Assembly: GCA_900110395.1 (NCBI GenBank)
Contig: FODP01000009.1
Span: 1 to 64,000, forward strand
Direction: 5' to 3'
DNA: 64,000 bases
Source: Rhodospirillales bacterium URHD0017
Lineage (GTDB): Bacteria; Pseudomonadota; Alphaproteobacteria; Reyranellales; Reyranellaceae
Under the pieces are notes generated by a model. It searched no databases, was not told where the DNA came from, and saw only the letters and a program-made list of their open reading frames with translations. Every line of letters begins with the position of its first letter. Position 1 is the first letter of the stretch. Of this stretch, positions 51,729 to 61,053 are shown in pieces. The translations under genes were made by a program, and so were the position numbers.

Positions 51729-51823
51729 GCTGCGCGACAGGATGCGCAGGCGGTAGCGCTTCAGCGGCATGTTAGAATTTTGTAAGAAATTTTCCGGCCA
51801 GTGCCATAAAAGCCTGATTTTAT

Positions 51824-51873
51824 TGGCGCTCCCTACAGGATTCGAACCCGTGTTTCAGCCTTGAGAGGGCCGC
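51824..51873 (-). other. 3' half of tRNA-Glu(CTC): attachment-site-like fragment
   Basis: On the minus strand this reads as an anticodon arm (CGGCC, loop CTCTCAA with anticodon CTC, GGCTG), a four-base variable loop, a T-arm (ACGGG-TTCGAAT-CCTGT), then AGGGAGC-G-CCA, the 3' acceptor strand with encoded CCA. The 5' acceptor strand (expected GCTCCCT) and D-arm are absent; the preceding bases do not fold as tRNA. Two pairs are G-T wobbles, which suggests slight decay. Such 3' halves are left by integrases that use tRNA genes as target sites. Confidence 0.7.
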
Positions 51874-51950
51874 ATCCCTTTTTGCCTCCGTCACTTTCGG
51901 ACTTACCAGCGCATCTCCGTCAGTAAGTACCCGTGAACGCGGCGCAAGCC

Positions 51951-52865
51951 CTACCGATCCCGCAGCTTTGGATCGATCGCATCACGCAGCGCATCGCCGA
52001 ACAGGCTGATCCCCAGCACCGTCAGCACGATGGCCAGCCCCGGGAACACCGCGATCCACGGCGCCGTCGTGGCGTACTCCTCCGCCCCGCCCTGCAGCAT
52101 CAGGCCCCACGCCGGCACCGGCTCCTGCACGCCGAGGCCTAAGTAGGAGAGCGACGCCTCGGCCAGGATCGCCTGGCCGACGAAGGCCGACAGCAGGATC
52201 AGGAACGGCGCCACGACGTTGGGCACCATGTGGCGCAGCACGATGCGGGCGTGGCTGAAGCCGAGCGCGCGAGCGGCGTCGACGTAAGGCACCTCGCGCA
52301 CCGCGAGCGCACTGGCGCGCACCACGCGGCCGCAGCGCGGCACCAGCGGCACGGTGATGGCGATGATGACGTTGACCACGCCGGTGCCGAAGACGGAGAC
52401 CACCGCGAGTGCCAGGATGATCAGGGGAAAGGCCATCAGCACGTCGAGCACACGCTGGAAGACGAGATCGAACCAGCCGCCGAAATAGGCCGAGGTCACG
52501 CCCAGCACCAGGCCGATGACGCCGCCGACGACGGCCGAGCTGAAGCCGACCAGCAGCGCGGTGCGGGCGCCGAACACCAGGCGCGAGAAGATGTCCCGGC
52601 CGAGCTGGTCGGTGCCCAGAAGATGCGCCCAGCTCGGCGCCTCCATCATGGCCGCGAAATCGTTGGCCTCCGGATCGTACGGCGCGATCCAGCCGGCCAT
52701 CGCGCCGGCGGCGAACATGACCAGCACGATCACCAGGCCGACCGTTCCGAGCGGCTGGCGACGGACGAACTGGCGGGCAGCGCGCAGGGGCGAACGGTTG
52801 GCGTCGGGCAGCTCGTCGGCCGCCGCGCCAGCGACGGGGGCCGGGGTGCGGGCGGTGATGGTCAT
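51951..52865 (-). CDS. dppC: Peptide/nickel-type ABC transporter permease (DppC type)
   Basis: 304 residues from the ATG at 52865, overlapping the DppB stop by four bases. It has an N-terminal cytoplasmic arm, first helix GTVGLVIVLVMFAAGAMAG, the family motif HLLGTDQLGRDIFSRLVFGAR and the EAA-type loop VDAARALGFSHARIV. About six spans. It pairs with DppB to form the channel for peptides or related large solutes. Last gene of the dppD-F-A-B-C order on the minus strand. Confidence 0.88.
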   Translation of the reverse strand: MTITARTPAPVAGAAADELPDANRSPLRAARQFVRRQPLGTVGLVIVLVMFAAGAMAGWIAPYDPEANDFAAMMEAPSWAHLLGTDQLGRDIFSRLVFGARTALLVGFSSAVVGGVIGLVLGVTSAYFGGWFDLVFQRVLDVLMAFPLIILALAVVSVFGTGVVNVIIAITVPLVPRCGRVVRASALAVREVPYVDAARALGFSHARIVLRHMVPNVVAPFLILLSAFVGQAILAEASLSYLGLGVQEPVPAWGLMLQGGAEEYATTAPWIAVFPGLAIVLTVLGISLFGDALRDAIDPKLRDR

Positions 52866-53833
52866 GAGTAGCGAATCCTCGGATCGAGCCAGGCATAGAG
52901 GACGTCGACCACGAGGTTGGCGACCACGAAGACAGCGACAACGAGCATCACCAGGGCCTGGGCCAGCACGTTGTCCTGGTTCTGCACCGCCTGCACGAGC
53001 AGGCGGCCGATGCCGTTCAGGTTGAAGACCTGCTCGGTGACGACCAGGCCGCCGATCAGGAAGGCGAACTCGATGCCGATCAGGGTGACCACCGGCAGGA
53101 GCGCGTTCTTGAGCGCATGGCGGTTGACGATGATCTGCTCCAGCAGGCCCTTCGACCGGGCGGTGCGGATATAGTCCTCGCGCATCACTTCCAGCATGGC
53201 CGAGCGCGTGAGCCGCATGGTCACCGCGGAGTAGCGGTAGCCGACGGTGATGGCGGGCAGGAACACGATGGCGAGGTTGGCCAGCGGATCCTGCCAGAAC
53301 GACACATAGGTGATGGGCGGGCGCCAGGCATGACCGGTGGCGAAGTAGGTGATGTCGAGCACCAGCACCAGCGACATGATGCCGAGCCAGAAGGACGGCG
53401 TGGCGATCCCCGCGATCGCCATCACGCGGACGAAATGGTCGAGCCAGGTGTTCTCCTTCAGCGCCGAGATCGTGCCGAGCGGGATGGCGATCAGGATGGC
53501 GATCACCGTCGCCAGGACAGCGACCTCGAGCGACACCGGCAGGCGGATGGCGATCTCGTGGACGACCGGATTGCCCGACCACATCGAGATGCCGAAGTCG
53601 AAAGTGGCATAGCTCCACAGGAAATGGAGGAACTGCACGATCATCGGGTCGTCGAGGCCGAGCTGCTGGCGGCACGCCGCCAGCGACGCCTCATCGACAT
53701 GGGCGCCACCCGAGCCGAGCCGGATGACGCAGACGTCGCCCGGAATGAGCCGCATCAGCACGAAGACCAGGGCGGCCGCCCCTGCCAGCGTCGGGATTGC
53801 CAACAGGAGCCTTGTCACGATGTAGCGATACAT
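52862..53833 (-). CDS. dppB: Peptide/nickel-type ABC transporter permease (DppB type)
   Basis: 323 residues with the usual DppB start (MYRYIVTRLLLAIPTL), a periplasmic domain between helices 1 and 2, GISMWSGNPVVHEI, and the EAA loop DYIRTARSKGL, which contacts the ATPase. About six membrane spans. It ends in a four-base overlap with dppC and starts 25 bases after the receptor gene. It is the partner of DppC. Confidence 0.88.
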   Translation of the reverse strand: MYRYIVTRLLLAIPTLAGAAALVFVLMRLIPGDVCVIRLGSGGAHVDEASLAACRQQLGLDDPMIVQFLHFLWSYATFDFGISMWSGNPVVHEIAIRLPVSLEVAVLATVIAILIAIPLGTISALKENTWLDHFVRVMAIAGIATPSFWLGIMSLVLVLDITYFATGHAWRPPITYVSFWQDPLANLAIVFLPAITVGYRYSAVTMRLTRSAMLEVMREDYIRTARSKGLLEQIIVNRHALKNALLPVVTLIGIEFAFLIGGLVVTEQVFNLNGIGRLLVQAVQNQDNVLAQALVMLVVAVFVVANLVVDVLYAWLDPRIRYS

Positions 53834-53858
53834 GGGCTTCGCTCCACCTCCCTGCGGG

Positions 53859-55466
53859 CTACTTGTCGAGCCAGACGTTGGCGAGGTCCTGGTTCAGGTA
53901 GTGGCTCGGGCTGATCTTCCAGCCCTTCACGTAGGACCGCGCCAGGACGATGCGGTACCAGTAGGGCAGCACGATCTCGTGCACCATGGTGTCGAGCGTG
54001 TGCTTCTCGTAGGCGCGCATCTCCGCGCGCTGCTTGGCCGGATCGGTCTCGATCTGCATCGCCTCGTAGAGCTCGATCGACTTGGGATCCTCGAAGCCGC
54101 CGTAGTTCTCCGGATAGACCGTGTGCGGCAGGTACTTGCCGGTATCGAGCACCGGATTGACCACGCTCTGGCAGTTGGCCTCCATGGCGACGTCGAACGT
54201 GCCGGCCCGCATGTTGGAGAACCACGGCCCGGTCGGCACGACCTTCTGCTCGACATTGAGGCCGATCTTCTTCCATTCGGCGACCGCCCAGGTGCCGACA
54301 TACTTGTAGGGCTGGTCGACGTTGCGGTTGAGCAGCTCGAACTTCAGCCCCTCGGCGCCCGCCTCCTTCAGGAGGCGCTTGGCCTCTTCGCGCGACTTGT
54401 TGATGTCCGGCCAGAAGCCCGCGATCTGCTGCAGCTCCTCCTTGGTGGCGGCCAGCGGCGAACCCGGGAAGACGATGCCGCCCACCGTCCGCACGTTGGC
54501 GATCTTGGACAGCGCCGGCGCGCCCGCCCACTGGTCGATAGCGAGAGCCAGCGCCTTGCGCACGCGCACGTCGTCGAACGGCTTCTTCTTCTGGTTGGGC
54601 GTCAGGATATTGCCGCAGTTCCAGTCGCTGTCCTGCACGACGACGTCCTTGCCCGCCTCCTTGACCAGCTGGTCGCGCGCCGACGGCGGCAGGCCGCGGA
54701 ACTCGATGGCGGCGCGGTCGCCACGCAGCGCCTCGACGCGAACCGACTGCTTGTCGGCGAAGATGCCCTCGATCGCGTCGAGAAGCGGCAAGCCCTTGTG
54801 GTAGTAGTCGGGATTGCGCACGCCCTTGATGACCTGGCCGACCTCGTAGCCCGCGAACTTGAACGGCCCGGAGCCCAGGATGTTCTTTTCGTACCAGTGC
54901 GGGTCCTTCTCCAGCGTCTCCTTCTTGTAGATCCAGCTGAAGGGATCGGCGAGCGCCGGCAGGAACGCCGTGGTGGCGCGCTTCAGGCGGAAGATCACGG
55001 TCGCATCGTCGGGCGCCTCGATCTTGTCGACCATCTCGTAGTAGCTGACCCGGGCGCTGGTGACGCCCTTGGGCGGGAACACGATGTAGTTCCAGCTGGT
55101 GGCGACGTCCTGCGCGGTGAGCTTGGCGCCGTCGTGGAACTTCACATCGGGGCGAATCTTGAAGGTATAGGTCTTGCCGCCGTCGGTCGGCCTGGGCATC
55201 TCGGTGCAGAGGTCGCAGACGAACTCGGTGGTCGAGGCCGGATTGTCCGGCGGAACCCGGATCAGCACGCTGTAGAACGGCGCCCCGGCATGGACCGTGG
55301 CGTAGGTGGTCTCGCGATGGCCGTCGAAGCTCGGCGGGGCGTCGGCCGGTATCATGTAGGTGAGCGTTCCGCCGCGCTTCGGCGTCGTCTGCGCACCGGC
55401 TGGCACCGCCGCGATCGCAACCGCCAGGCCGAGCCCGGCAGCCATGAGTCCTGAACGCACGTACAT
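53859..55466 (-). CDS. dppA: Peptide-type ABC transporter substrate-binding protein (SBP_bac_5)
   Basis: 535 residues, the normal size of DppA/OppA receptors. Signal peptide MYVRSGLMAAGLGLAVA with a cut near AGAQ, behind a strong AGGAGGAGG ribosome binding site. Mature features: RGGTLTYMIPADAPPSFDGH, a FKIRPDVKFHDGAKLTAQDV segment (the family hallmark) and DVRVRKALALAIDQ. Two Cys in FVCDLCTEMP may form a disulfide. It binds peptides or other oligomers in the periplasm for DppBC. It follows dppF after a 278-base gap filled by a large inverted repeat. Confidence 0.88.
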   Translation of the reverse strand: MYVRSGLMAAGLGLAVAIAAVPAGAQTTPKRGGTLTYMIPADAPPSFDGHRETTYATVHAGAPFYSVLIRVPPDNPASTTEFVCDLCTEMPRPTDGGKTYTFKIRPDVKFHDGAKLTAQDVATSWNYIVFPPKGVTSARVSYYEMVDKIEAPDDATVIFRLKRATTAFLPALADPFSWIYKKETLEKDPHWYEKNILGSGPFKFAGYEVGQVIKGVRNPDYYHKGLPLLDAIEGIFADKQSVRVEALRGDRAAIEFRGLPPSARDQLVKEAGKDVVVQDSDWNCGNILTPNQKKKPFDDVRVRKALALAIDQWAGAPALSKIANVRTVGGIVFPGSPLAATKEELQQIAGFWPDINKSREEAKRLLKEAGAEGLKFELLNRNVDQPYKYVGTWAVAEWKKIGLNVEQKVVPTGPWFSNMRAGTFDVAMEANCQSVVNPVLDTGKYLPHTVYPENYGGFEDPKSIELYEAMQIETDPAKQRAEMRAYEKHTLDTMVHEIVLPYWYRIVLARSYVKGWKISPSHYLNQDLANVWLDK

Positions 55467-55530
55467 CGCCTCCTCCTGTGCAACCTGATTTTCTTTTCCT
55501 TTTCTCCTTACGCTTACTTACGCAAAACAC

Positions 55531-55742
55531 CGTCTTTGCGGGGAGCGCGCCACTCCGTGGCGCTCATAGTCTTCCTCCCTGCGCTTCGCGTGGGGAGGTG
55601 CCCGCGCAGCGGGCGGAGGGGTCATGAGCAACCATACTGAAGCTCAAGACCCCTCCGTCGCCGTATGACGGCGCCACCTCCCCAGCTTCGTTGGGGAGGA
55701 AGAGAAAGAGCGCCACGGAGTGGCGCGCTCCCAGCAAAGACG
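55531..55742. repeat. 212-base nested inverted repeat (MITE-like), copy B
   Basis: The outer 35-base arms (55531-55565 and 55708-55742) match at 34 positions; the core of the arm is GGGAGCGCGCCACTCCGTGG. Inside lies a second inverted repeat, CTTCCTCCC...GGGGAGGTG against CACCTCCCC...GGGGAGGAAG, with GCGGAGGGGTCATGAGC near the centre, as in the 19734-19856 copy. It sits between dppF (stop 55745) and dppA, and no protein can be read from it. It may be a non-autonomous mobile element now acting as an intra-operon hairpin. Confidence 0.75.
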
Positions 55743-55744
55743 CA

Positions 55745-56751
55745 TCAGTTCACCTCACTGCACGCCACCCAGTGGCGTGGCCGCAGTTCCCTCAGCACGG
55801 GCCGCGCCTGCTTGCAGCCGTCGACGGCCATCGGGCAGCGCGGATGGAAGACGCAGCCCGACGGCGGATTGATCGGGCTCGGCACCTCGCCGCGCGGCGG
55901 GCGGAACGCGCGCGCCGCCTCGATGCGGGGATCGGGCACCGGCACCGCCGACAGCAGGGCCTGCGTATAGGGATGCAGCGGATTGTCGAACAGCTCGTCG
56001 CTGTCCGCCATCTCGACGATGCGGCCGAGATACATGACGGCGACGCGCTGGCAGAGGTGGCGCACGACCGACAGATCGTGGGCGATGAAGAGATAGGTGA
56101 GGCCGAAGCGCTCGCGCAGGTCTTCCAGGAGGTTGATGACCTGGGCCTGGATCGACACGTCGAGGGCCGACACCGCCTCGTCGCAGACGATGAACTCGGG
56201 ATCGAGTGCCAGCGCACGGGCGATGCCGACGCGCTGGCGCTGGCCGCCCGACATCTCGTGCGGATAGCGGTCGGTGAACTTCGGATCGAGCCCGCACACC
56301 GAGAGCAGCTCGCGGACGCGGTCGCGCCGCCGCCGGGGGTCGCGCTCGACGCCGTGCACCTTGATCGGCTCGCCGATGATGTCGCCCACCTTCATGCGCG
56401 GATTGAGCGAGCTGTACGGGTCCTGGAAGATCACCTGCACGCGGCGGCGCAACGCCGTCAGCTCCTGGCGCTCCATGCGGTTGACGTCGCGCCCGTCGAA
56501 CAGGATCTGGCCCGCCGTCGGACGTTCGAGGCGCAGGATGCAGCGCCCGGTCGTGGTCTTGCCGCAGCCGCTTTCGCCGACCAGCCCCAGCGTCTCGCCG
56601 CGGTTGATCGTGAAGTCGACGCCATCGACGGCCTTCACCTCGCCGATCTTGCGGTTGAGCACGATCCCCTCGGAAATGGGGAAGTGCATGGCGAGCTGGC
56701 GCACCTCGAGAAGCGGCGTGGGGAGAAGCGGTGCGGGGATCGCCTCGCCGT

Positions 56752-56755
<4 letters not shown>
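55745..56755 (-). CDS. dppF: Peptide-type ABC transporter ATPase (DppF type)
   Basis: 336 residues from the ATG at 56755. Walker A GESGCGKTT, signature MSGGQRQRVGIARAL, Walker B FIVCDEAVSALDVSIQAQ, and the Opp/Dpp C-terminal domain with the Cys cluster (SGCVFHPRCP...DGCKQARP), which binds an Fe-S cluster or zinc in some relatives. It has a four-base overlap with DppD and forms the second ATPase of the pair. Confidence 0.9.
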
Positions 56756-57750
<995 letters not shown>

Positions 57751-57963
57751 GCGGTCTGTCTCCGAACCTGCTTGTCGGCAGCGTGCACTTCTCCCACGGG
57801 AGCACCCTGGTCCCGCGGAAGGCCCCAATTGCCGGCTGTGTCGTCCCTGATGCGAAGCCGTTTCCTCAAATCGCGCTGCCGCCGATTTTCTCCCCTGTCC
57901 GGCGGGCGCAGCCTCTTTCGGGCTGCAAAAAGGGTACGGGACCCTGCCGTGGGGTGCAAGCCG

Positions 57964-59220
57964 CTAAGCGGCAATCGGTCGTGGATGTCGCGCCAGCAGG
58001 GCGATAACGGCAGCCAAAGCGGCCAGACTGCCGAACAGGACCAGCGAACCCGTATAAGTGCCGCTGGTGTCACGGAGCATACCCGACGCGATCGGGCCGG
58101 CCGCCTGGGCCAGGACCTGCAGCGACAAGGCGACGCCGCGGATCGCGCCGTAGCTCTCGCGCCCGAAATAGTCGGCCCAGGCCATGGGCAGCAGGGTCAT
58201 GACGCCGCCGATGCCCAGGCCGAACAGGCCGGCGAACAGGTAGGCCGTCTCGGCGGCGTGGACGCCGATCAACCCCACCGTTCCCGTGCCCAGCAGGACG
58301 GCGGCGAACGACATGACGAAGCGCAACGGCCAGCGCCGCGGCAGGAAGCCGATGCCGAAGCTCGCCACCGCCGACATCGCCGAGAAGAAGCTGATCACCG
58401 TGGCGGCGGCGATGGGCGACAGCCCGCGTTCGATGAGATGCGGCGCCTGGTGCAGGCTGACACCGGCCTGCACCGGGAAGACCAGCACGGTGTAGAGCGA
58501 CAAGAGCCAGAAGGCCTGGGTGCGCATGGCGGCGGCGCGGCTGTAGCGCGGCTCGATGGCGGCCGGGGCTGCACCGGCGGCGGCCATGCGGTCGGGCACC
58601 AGCCCGACATCCTCGGGCCGCCGCACCAGGAACAGCCAGACCGGCAGGAAGCCCACGGCCAGCGCCGTGGTGCCGATCGCCACCCAGCCGTGACGCCAGC
58701 CGCCGTCCTGCATGGCGAGCTGGGCGATGATCGGCAGCGCCACCAGGCCCGACATCTGCGCCAGGGTGGCGATCGAGGTGGCGCGCGCCCGCCGCGCCAC
58801 GAACCAGTTGTTCAGTGCGCCGTAGAGACCGAGATCGAAGGGGCCGGCCCAGACCATGCGGGCGAAGACGAACAGCAGGTAGAACGCCAGCAGCGACTGC
58901 ACCAGCGACAACGCCATGGTGGCAAGGCCGGTGCTGAGCACGGCCAGGCAGAGGATCAGCCGCGCCCCGCGCCGGTCGAGCACCGGTCCGATCATCGGCG
59001 AGACGAAGGCCGCCAGCACGCCGCCCAGCGACACCGCGCCCGCCATCTCGGTGCGCGACCAGCCGAAGGCGTCGGTCATGGGCACGACGAAGACCGACAG
59101 GGTGGCGACGGCCGGTCCCTGGCGCGCGAAGCCCGCCAGGCAGATGCAGGCCAGCACGATCCAGCCGTAGAAGAACGGCAGGCGCGGAACCAGAAGTCGG
59201 GGAAGCAGCGGCGGGCGCAT
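57964..59220 (-). CDS. MFS transporter (monocarboxylate/oxalate-formate-antiporter-like)
   Basis: 418 residues, 12 helices, with the start FFYGWIVLACICLAGFARQG characteristic of the monocarboxylate/OxlT-like branch. The A-motif near helices 2-3 reads GPVLDRRGARL, and an ALNNWFVARRARATSIA block lies in the N-half. Uptake or exchange of a small carboxylate is likely. It is transcribed toward the dpp operon and has no close partner. Confidence 0.85.
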   Translation of the reverse strand: MRPPLLPRLLVPRLPFFYGWIVLACICLAGFARQGPAVATLSVFVVPMTDAFGWSRTEMAGAVSLGGVLAAFVSPMIGPVLDRRGARLILCLAVLSTGLATMALSLVQSLLAFYLLFVFARMVWAGPFDLGLYGALNNWFVARRARATSIATLAQMSGLVALPIIAQLAMQDGGWRHGWVAIGTTALAVGFLPVWLFLVRRPEDVGLVPDRMAAAGAAPAAIEPRYSRAAAMRTQAFWLLSLYTVLVFPVQAGVSLHQAPHLIERGLSPIAAATVISFFSAMSAVASFGIGFLPRRWPLRFVMSFAAVLLGTGTVGLIGVHAAETAYLFAGLFGLGIGGVMTLLPMAWADYFGRESYGAIRGVALSLQVLAQAAGPIASGMLRDTSGTYTGSLVLFGSLAALAAVIALLARHPRPIAA

Positions 59221-59291
59221 CGACGTCCCAGTAGAGCGCCGAACGATGGCGGCCGGCTACTGCAAATCCCTCATGCACCTCCCCTCATGTT

Positions 59292-59452
59292 CCTCTCCCC
59301 CACTAGGGGGAGAGGTTAGGTGAGGGGGCAACGACGTGCGCATCCCCCCCCCCCCCCCCCCCCCCCCCCCCGGGGGGGGGGGGGGGGGGGGGGGGGGGGC
59401 AAACGACGTGCGCATCCCCCTCACCCAACCTCTCCCCCTAGTGGGGGAGAGG
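59292..59452. repeat. Inverted repeat with perfect C28G28 centre
   Basis: A run of 28 C (59344-59371) followed directly by 28 G (59372-59399). It is flanked on both sides by CAACGACGTGCGCATCCCC-like text (direct copies) and by CTCCCCCACTAGGGGG-type arms (59292-59330 against 59415-59452, near-perfect inverted copies). No known intergenic repeat contains so long a homopolymer palindrome; it may be an assembly or base-calling artefact at a repeat that blocks reading. If real it would form a very stable hairpin, or G-quadruplex and i-motif structures. Confidence 0.75.
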
Positions 59453-59464
59453 AGCATGAGCGAG

Positions 59465-59670
59465 ATGTCACGGTTCCGCGTCATACCCCAAGATGCCGGT
59501 GCAGGATCGCCGGGCCCAGGGCCAGCGGCAACGCCTACAATGTGGTCTTCGGACCGCAGCGGATCATCATCGAGCATCACTACCTGACGAACTGGCAGCC
59601 GCTGCACATCCCGCGCGAGGACTTCATCGTTGCGTTGAGGCGCTGGCGCGGTCAGCTGAAGCCGTATTAG
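59465..59670 (+). pseudogene. Small hypothetical gene, apparent one-base frameshift
   Basis: The ATG at 59465 opens MSRFRVIPQDAGAGSPG, but that frame soon turns into Ser-rich shadow text. The downstream frame reads GNAYNVVFGPQRIIIEHHYL, then NWQPLHIPREDFIVALRRWRG, clearly protein-like, up to 59670. One missing base around GGGCCCAGGG (about 59513-59522) joins them into 68 residues. Function unknown; it overlaps the convergent DUF1348 gene by four bases. Confidence 0.5.
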
Positions 59671-60143
59671 AAGCCGAAGCTGCTCAGCCCCGGATGGTCG
59701 TCGGGCCGCCGGCCGAGCGGCCAGCGGTACTTGCGATCGGCCTCGGCGATCGGGTGCTCGTTGATGCTGGCGATGCGCCGCTGCATCAGGCCATGGGCGT
59801 CGAACTCCCAGTTCTCGTTGCCGTAGGCGCGGAACCAGAAGCCGTTGTCGTCATGGTATTCGTAGGCGAAGCGCACGGCGATGCGGTTGGCCGCACAGGC
59901 CCACAGTTCCTTGATCAGGCGGTAGTCGAGCTCGCGCGCCCATTTGCGGCGCAGGAAGGCTTCTATCTCGGCGCGGCCGTTCAAGAACTCGGCGCGGTTG
60001 CGCCACTTGCTGTCGGATGTGTAGGCGAGCGCAACCCGTACGGGATCGCGCGTGTTCCAGGCATCCTCGGCCAGGCGAACCTTCTGGGCTGCCGTCTCGG
60101 CGGTGAAGGGCGGCAGAGGCGGCCGCGTCTCGGGGTGCGTCAT
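59667..60143 (-). CDS. DUF1348 / nuclear transport factor 2-like protein
   Basis: 158 residues of the SnoaL/NTF2-like fold. The sequence KVRLAEDAWNTRDPVRVALAY, then SKWRNRAEFLNGRAEIEAFL, and the tail YRWPLGRRPDDHPGLSSFGF follow the DUF1348 pattern closely. The conserved W-N-x-R-D-P and W-R-N-R stretches are intact. NTF2 folds are small-molecule binding or isomerase scaffolds; this group has no proven reaction. It is 17 bases behind the DUF1989 gene on the same strand, so the two may be co-transcribed. Confidence 0.82.
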   Translation of the reverse strand: MTHPETRPPLPPFTAETAAQKVRLAEDAWNTRDPVRVALAYTSDSKWRNRAEFLNGRAEIEAFLRRKWARELDYRLIKELWACAANRIAVRFAYEYHDDNGFWFRAYGNENWEFDAHGLMQRRIASINEHPIAEADRKYRWPLGRRPDDHPGLSSFGF

Positions 60144-60160
60144 GGAGTCCCTCCTCTTCC

Positions 60161-61021
60161 TCAGGTTCCGTGGCTGCGGGAGTAACGGCTTCGGTCCGGC
60201 GGCTGCCATCCTTGCAGCGCGTCCTCGCGCGGCCGGTAGATCTCGACCTTGAGCGGATGGCATTTCGCCGCGTCGCTGGAGTGACTGCTGCTGCAGTCGC
60301 CGCCGGGACAGGCGGACAGGGCGCCTAAAAGGTCGATCTCGGCGAAGAACTCCAGAAAGTCGCCGGGCCGCACCGGGCTTGCCTTCATGAAATACTGATG
60401 CGTGTCGCGCGTGAAACCGGTGCACATGAAGACGTTCAGCACGTCGTGCACGTGGCGCTCGGCGGCGGGCAGCGCCAAGCCCTCATGGCCGGCCAGCGCG
60501 CGCGTCAGGTTGGAATGGCAGCAGTGATGGTATTCGTCACCGCCCAAGAGGAGCTGCGTGTAGGGATCGCAGCGCGTGCCGATGACATCATGCACGCCGC
60601 CGCCATCGTCGTCCCAGCCGTACCAGTCGAGCGAGTCGTGGGTGATGGTGGCCATCGGCCGCAACGTGGGCAGCGTGCTCCACAGCCGGTCGCCGGTGCT
60701 GACATGGGTGGCGTGCAGCGCGCGCGTCTTGCCGCTGAAGAAGCGCTCGCCGAGATCGTGGGCGTTCCACAGGTTCAGGTCGCCGACCTGCGGGCCCTCG
60801 ATGCTGACGATCCGGAAGAAGTGCCCGGCCGGGACCTCGAAGGTGCGGGCCTCGCGCGGCGGAACGATCACCTCGTGTGTCCTGGCAAGCCCCTTGCGTG
60901 CCTGTTCGTAGAACTGCCGGTCGTATGACGGTAGCCTGTCGACGGAATAGCAGACGATCGCCGGCGCCTTCCGTCGCTCGGCGGCGTCGGCAGGCACCGG
61001 ATTTCGCTGAGATGAGGTCAC
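60161..61021 (-). CDS. DUF1989 protein (urea carboxylase-associated type) A
   Basis: 286 residues from the GTG at 61021, which follows a GGAG element; no ATG is suitable. The DUF1989 features: an Arg/Glu/Phe-rich start (PPREARTFEVPAGHFFRI), ALHATHVSTGDRLWSTL, then RCDPYTQLLLGGDEYHHCCHSNL (His and Cys probably metal ligands) and a FFAEIDLLGALSACPGGDCSS Cys-rich region near the end. Two DUF1989 subunits make carboxyguanidine deiminase in some bacteria, but that requires a carboxylase gene not present here. Paralogue of the gene at 61054-61644. Confidence 0.82.
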   Translation of the reverse strand: MTSSQRNPVPADAAERRKAPAIVCYSVDRLPSYDRQFYEQARKGLARTHEVIVPPREARTFEVPAGHFFRIVSIEGPQVGDLNLWNAHDLGERFFSGKTRALHATHVSTGDRLWSTLPTLRPMATITHDSLDWYGWDDDGGGVHDVIGTRCDPYTQLLLGGDEYHHCCHSNLTRALAGHEGLALPAAERHVHDVLNVFMCTGFTRDTHQYFMKASPVRPGDFLEFFAEIDLLGALSACPGGDCSSSHSSDAAKCHPLKVEIYRPREDALQGWQPPDRSRYSRSHGT

Positions 61022-61053
61022 GTCACACTCCAACTGTGCAGGAAGGCCGAGCA

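Noticed and set aside
48531..51732. Near-identical TGCA-x-GCACTGCTG words (13 of 14) at 48531-48544 and 51719-51732 as element boundaries
   Set aside because: They flank most of the accessory-looking region, but both lie within local palindromes and a 14-base match with one mismatch is not strong enough to call target-site repeats.
51824..51910. A complete tRNA gene
   Set aside because: No 5' acceptor strand (GCTCCCT expected) or D-arm can be found; only the 3' half is present.
57908..57926. Intrinsic terminator at the GCAGCC...GGCTGC hairpin
   Set aside because: The A-run follows the stem on the plus strand, so on either strand no U-run follows the hairpin; no plus-strand gene ends here.
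59320..59587. Open frames giving poly-Pro/poly-Gly proteins across the C28G28 tract
   Set aside because: They arise only from the homopolymer runs; the repeat itself, not a protein, explains them.
61022..61053. Guanidine riboswitch upstream of the DUF1989 genes
   Set aside because: Only 32 bases separate the two starts, too short for a guanidine riboswitch, and no conserved loop motif is visible.
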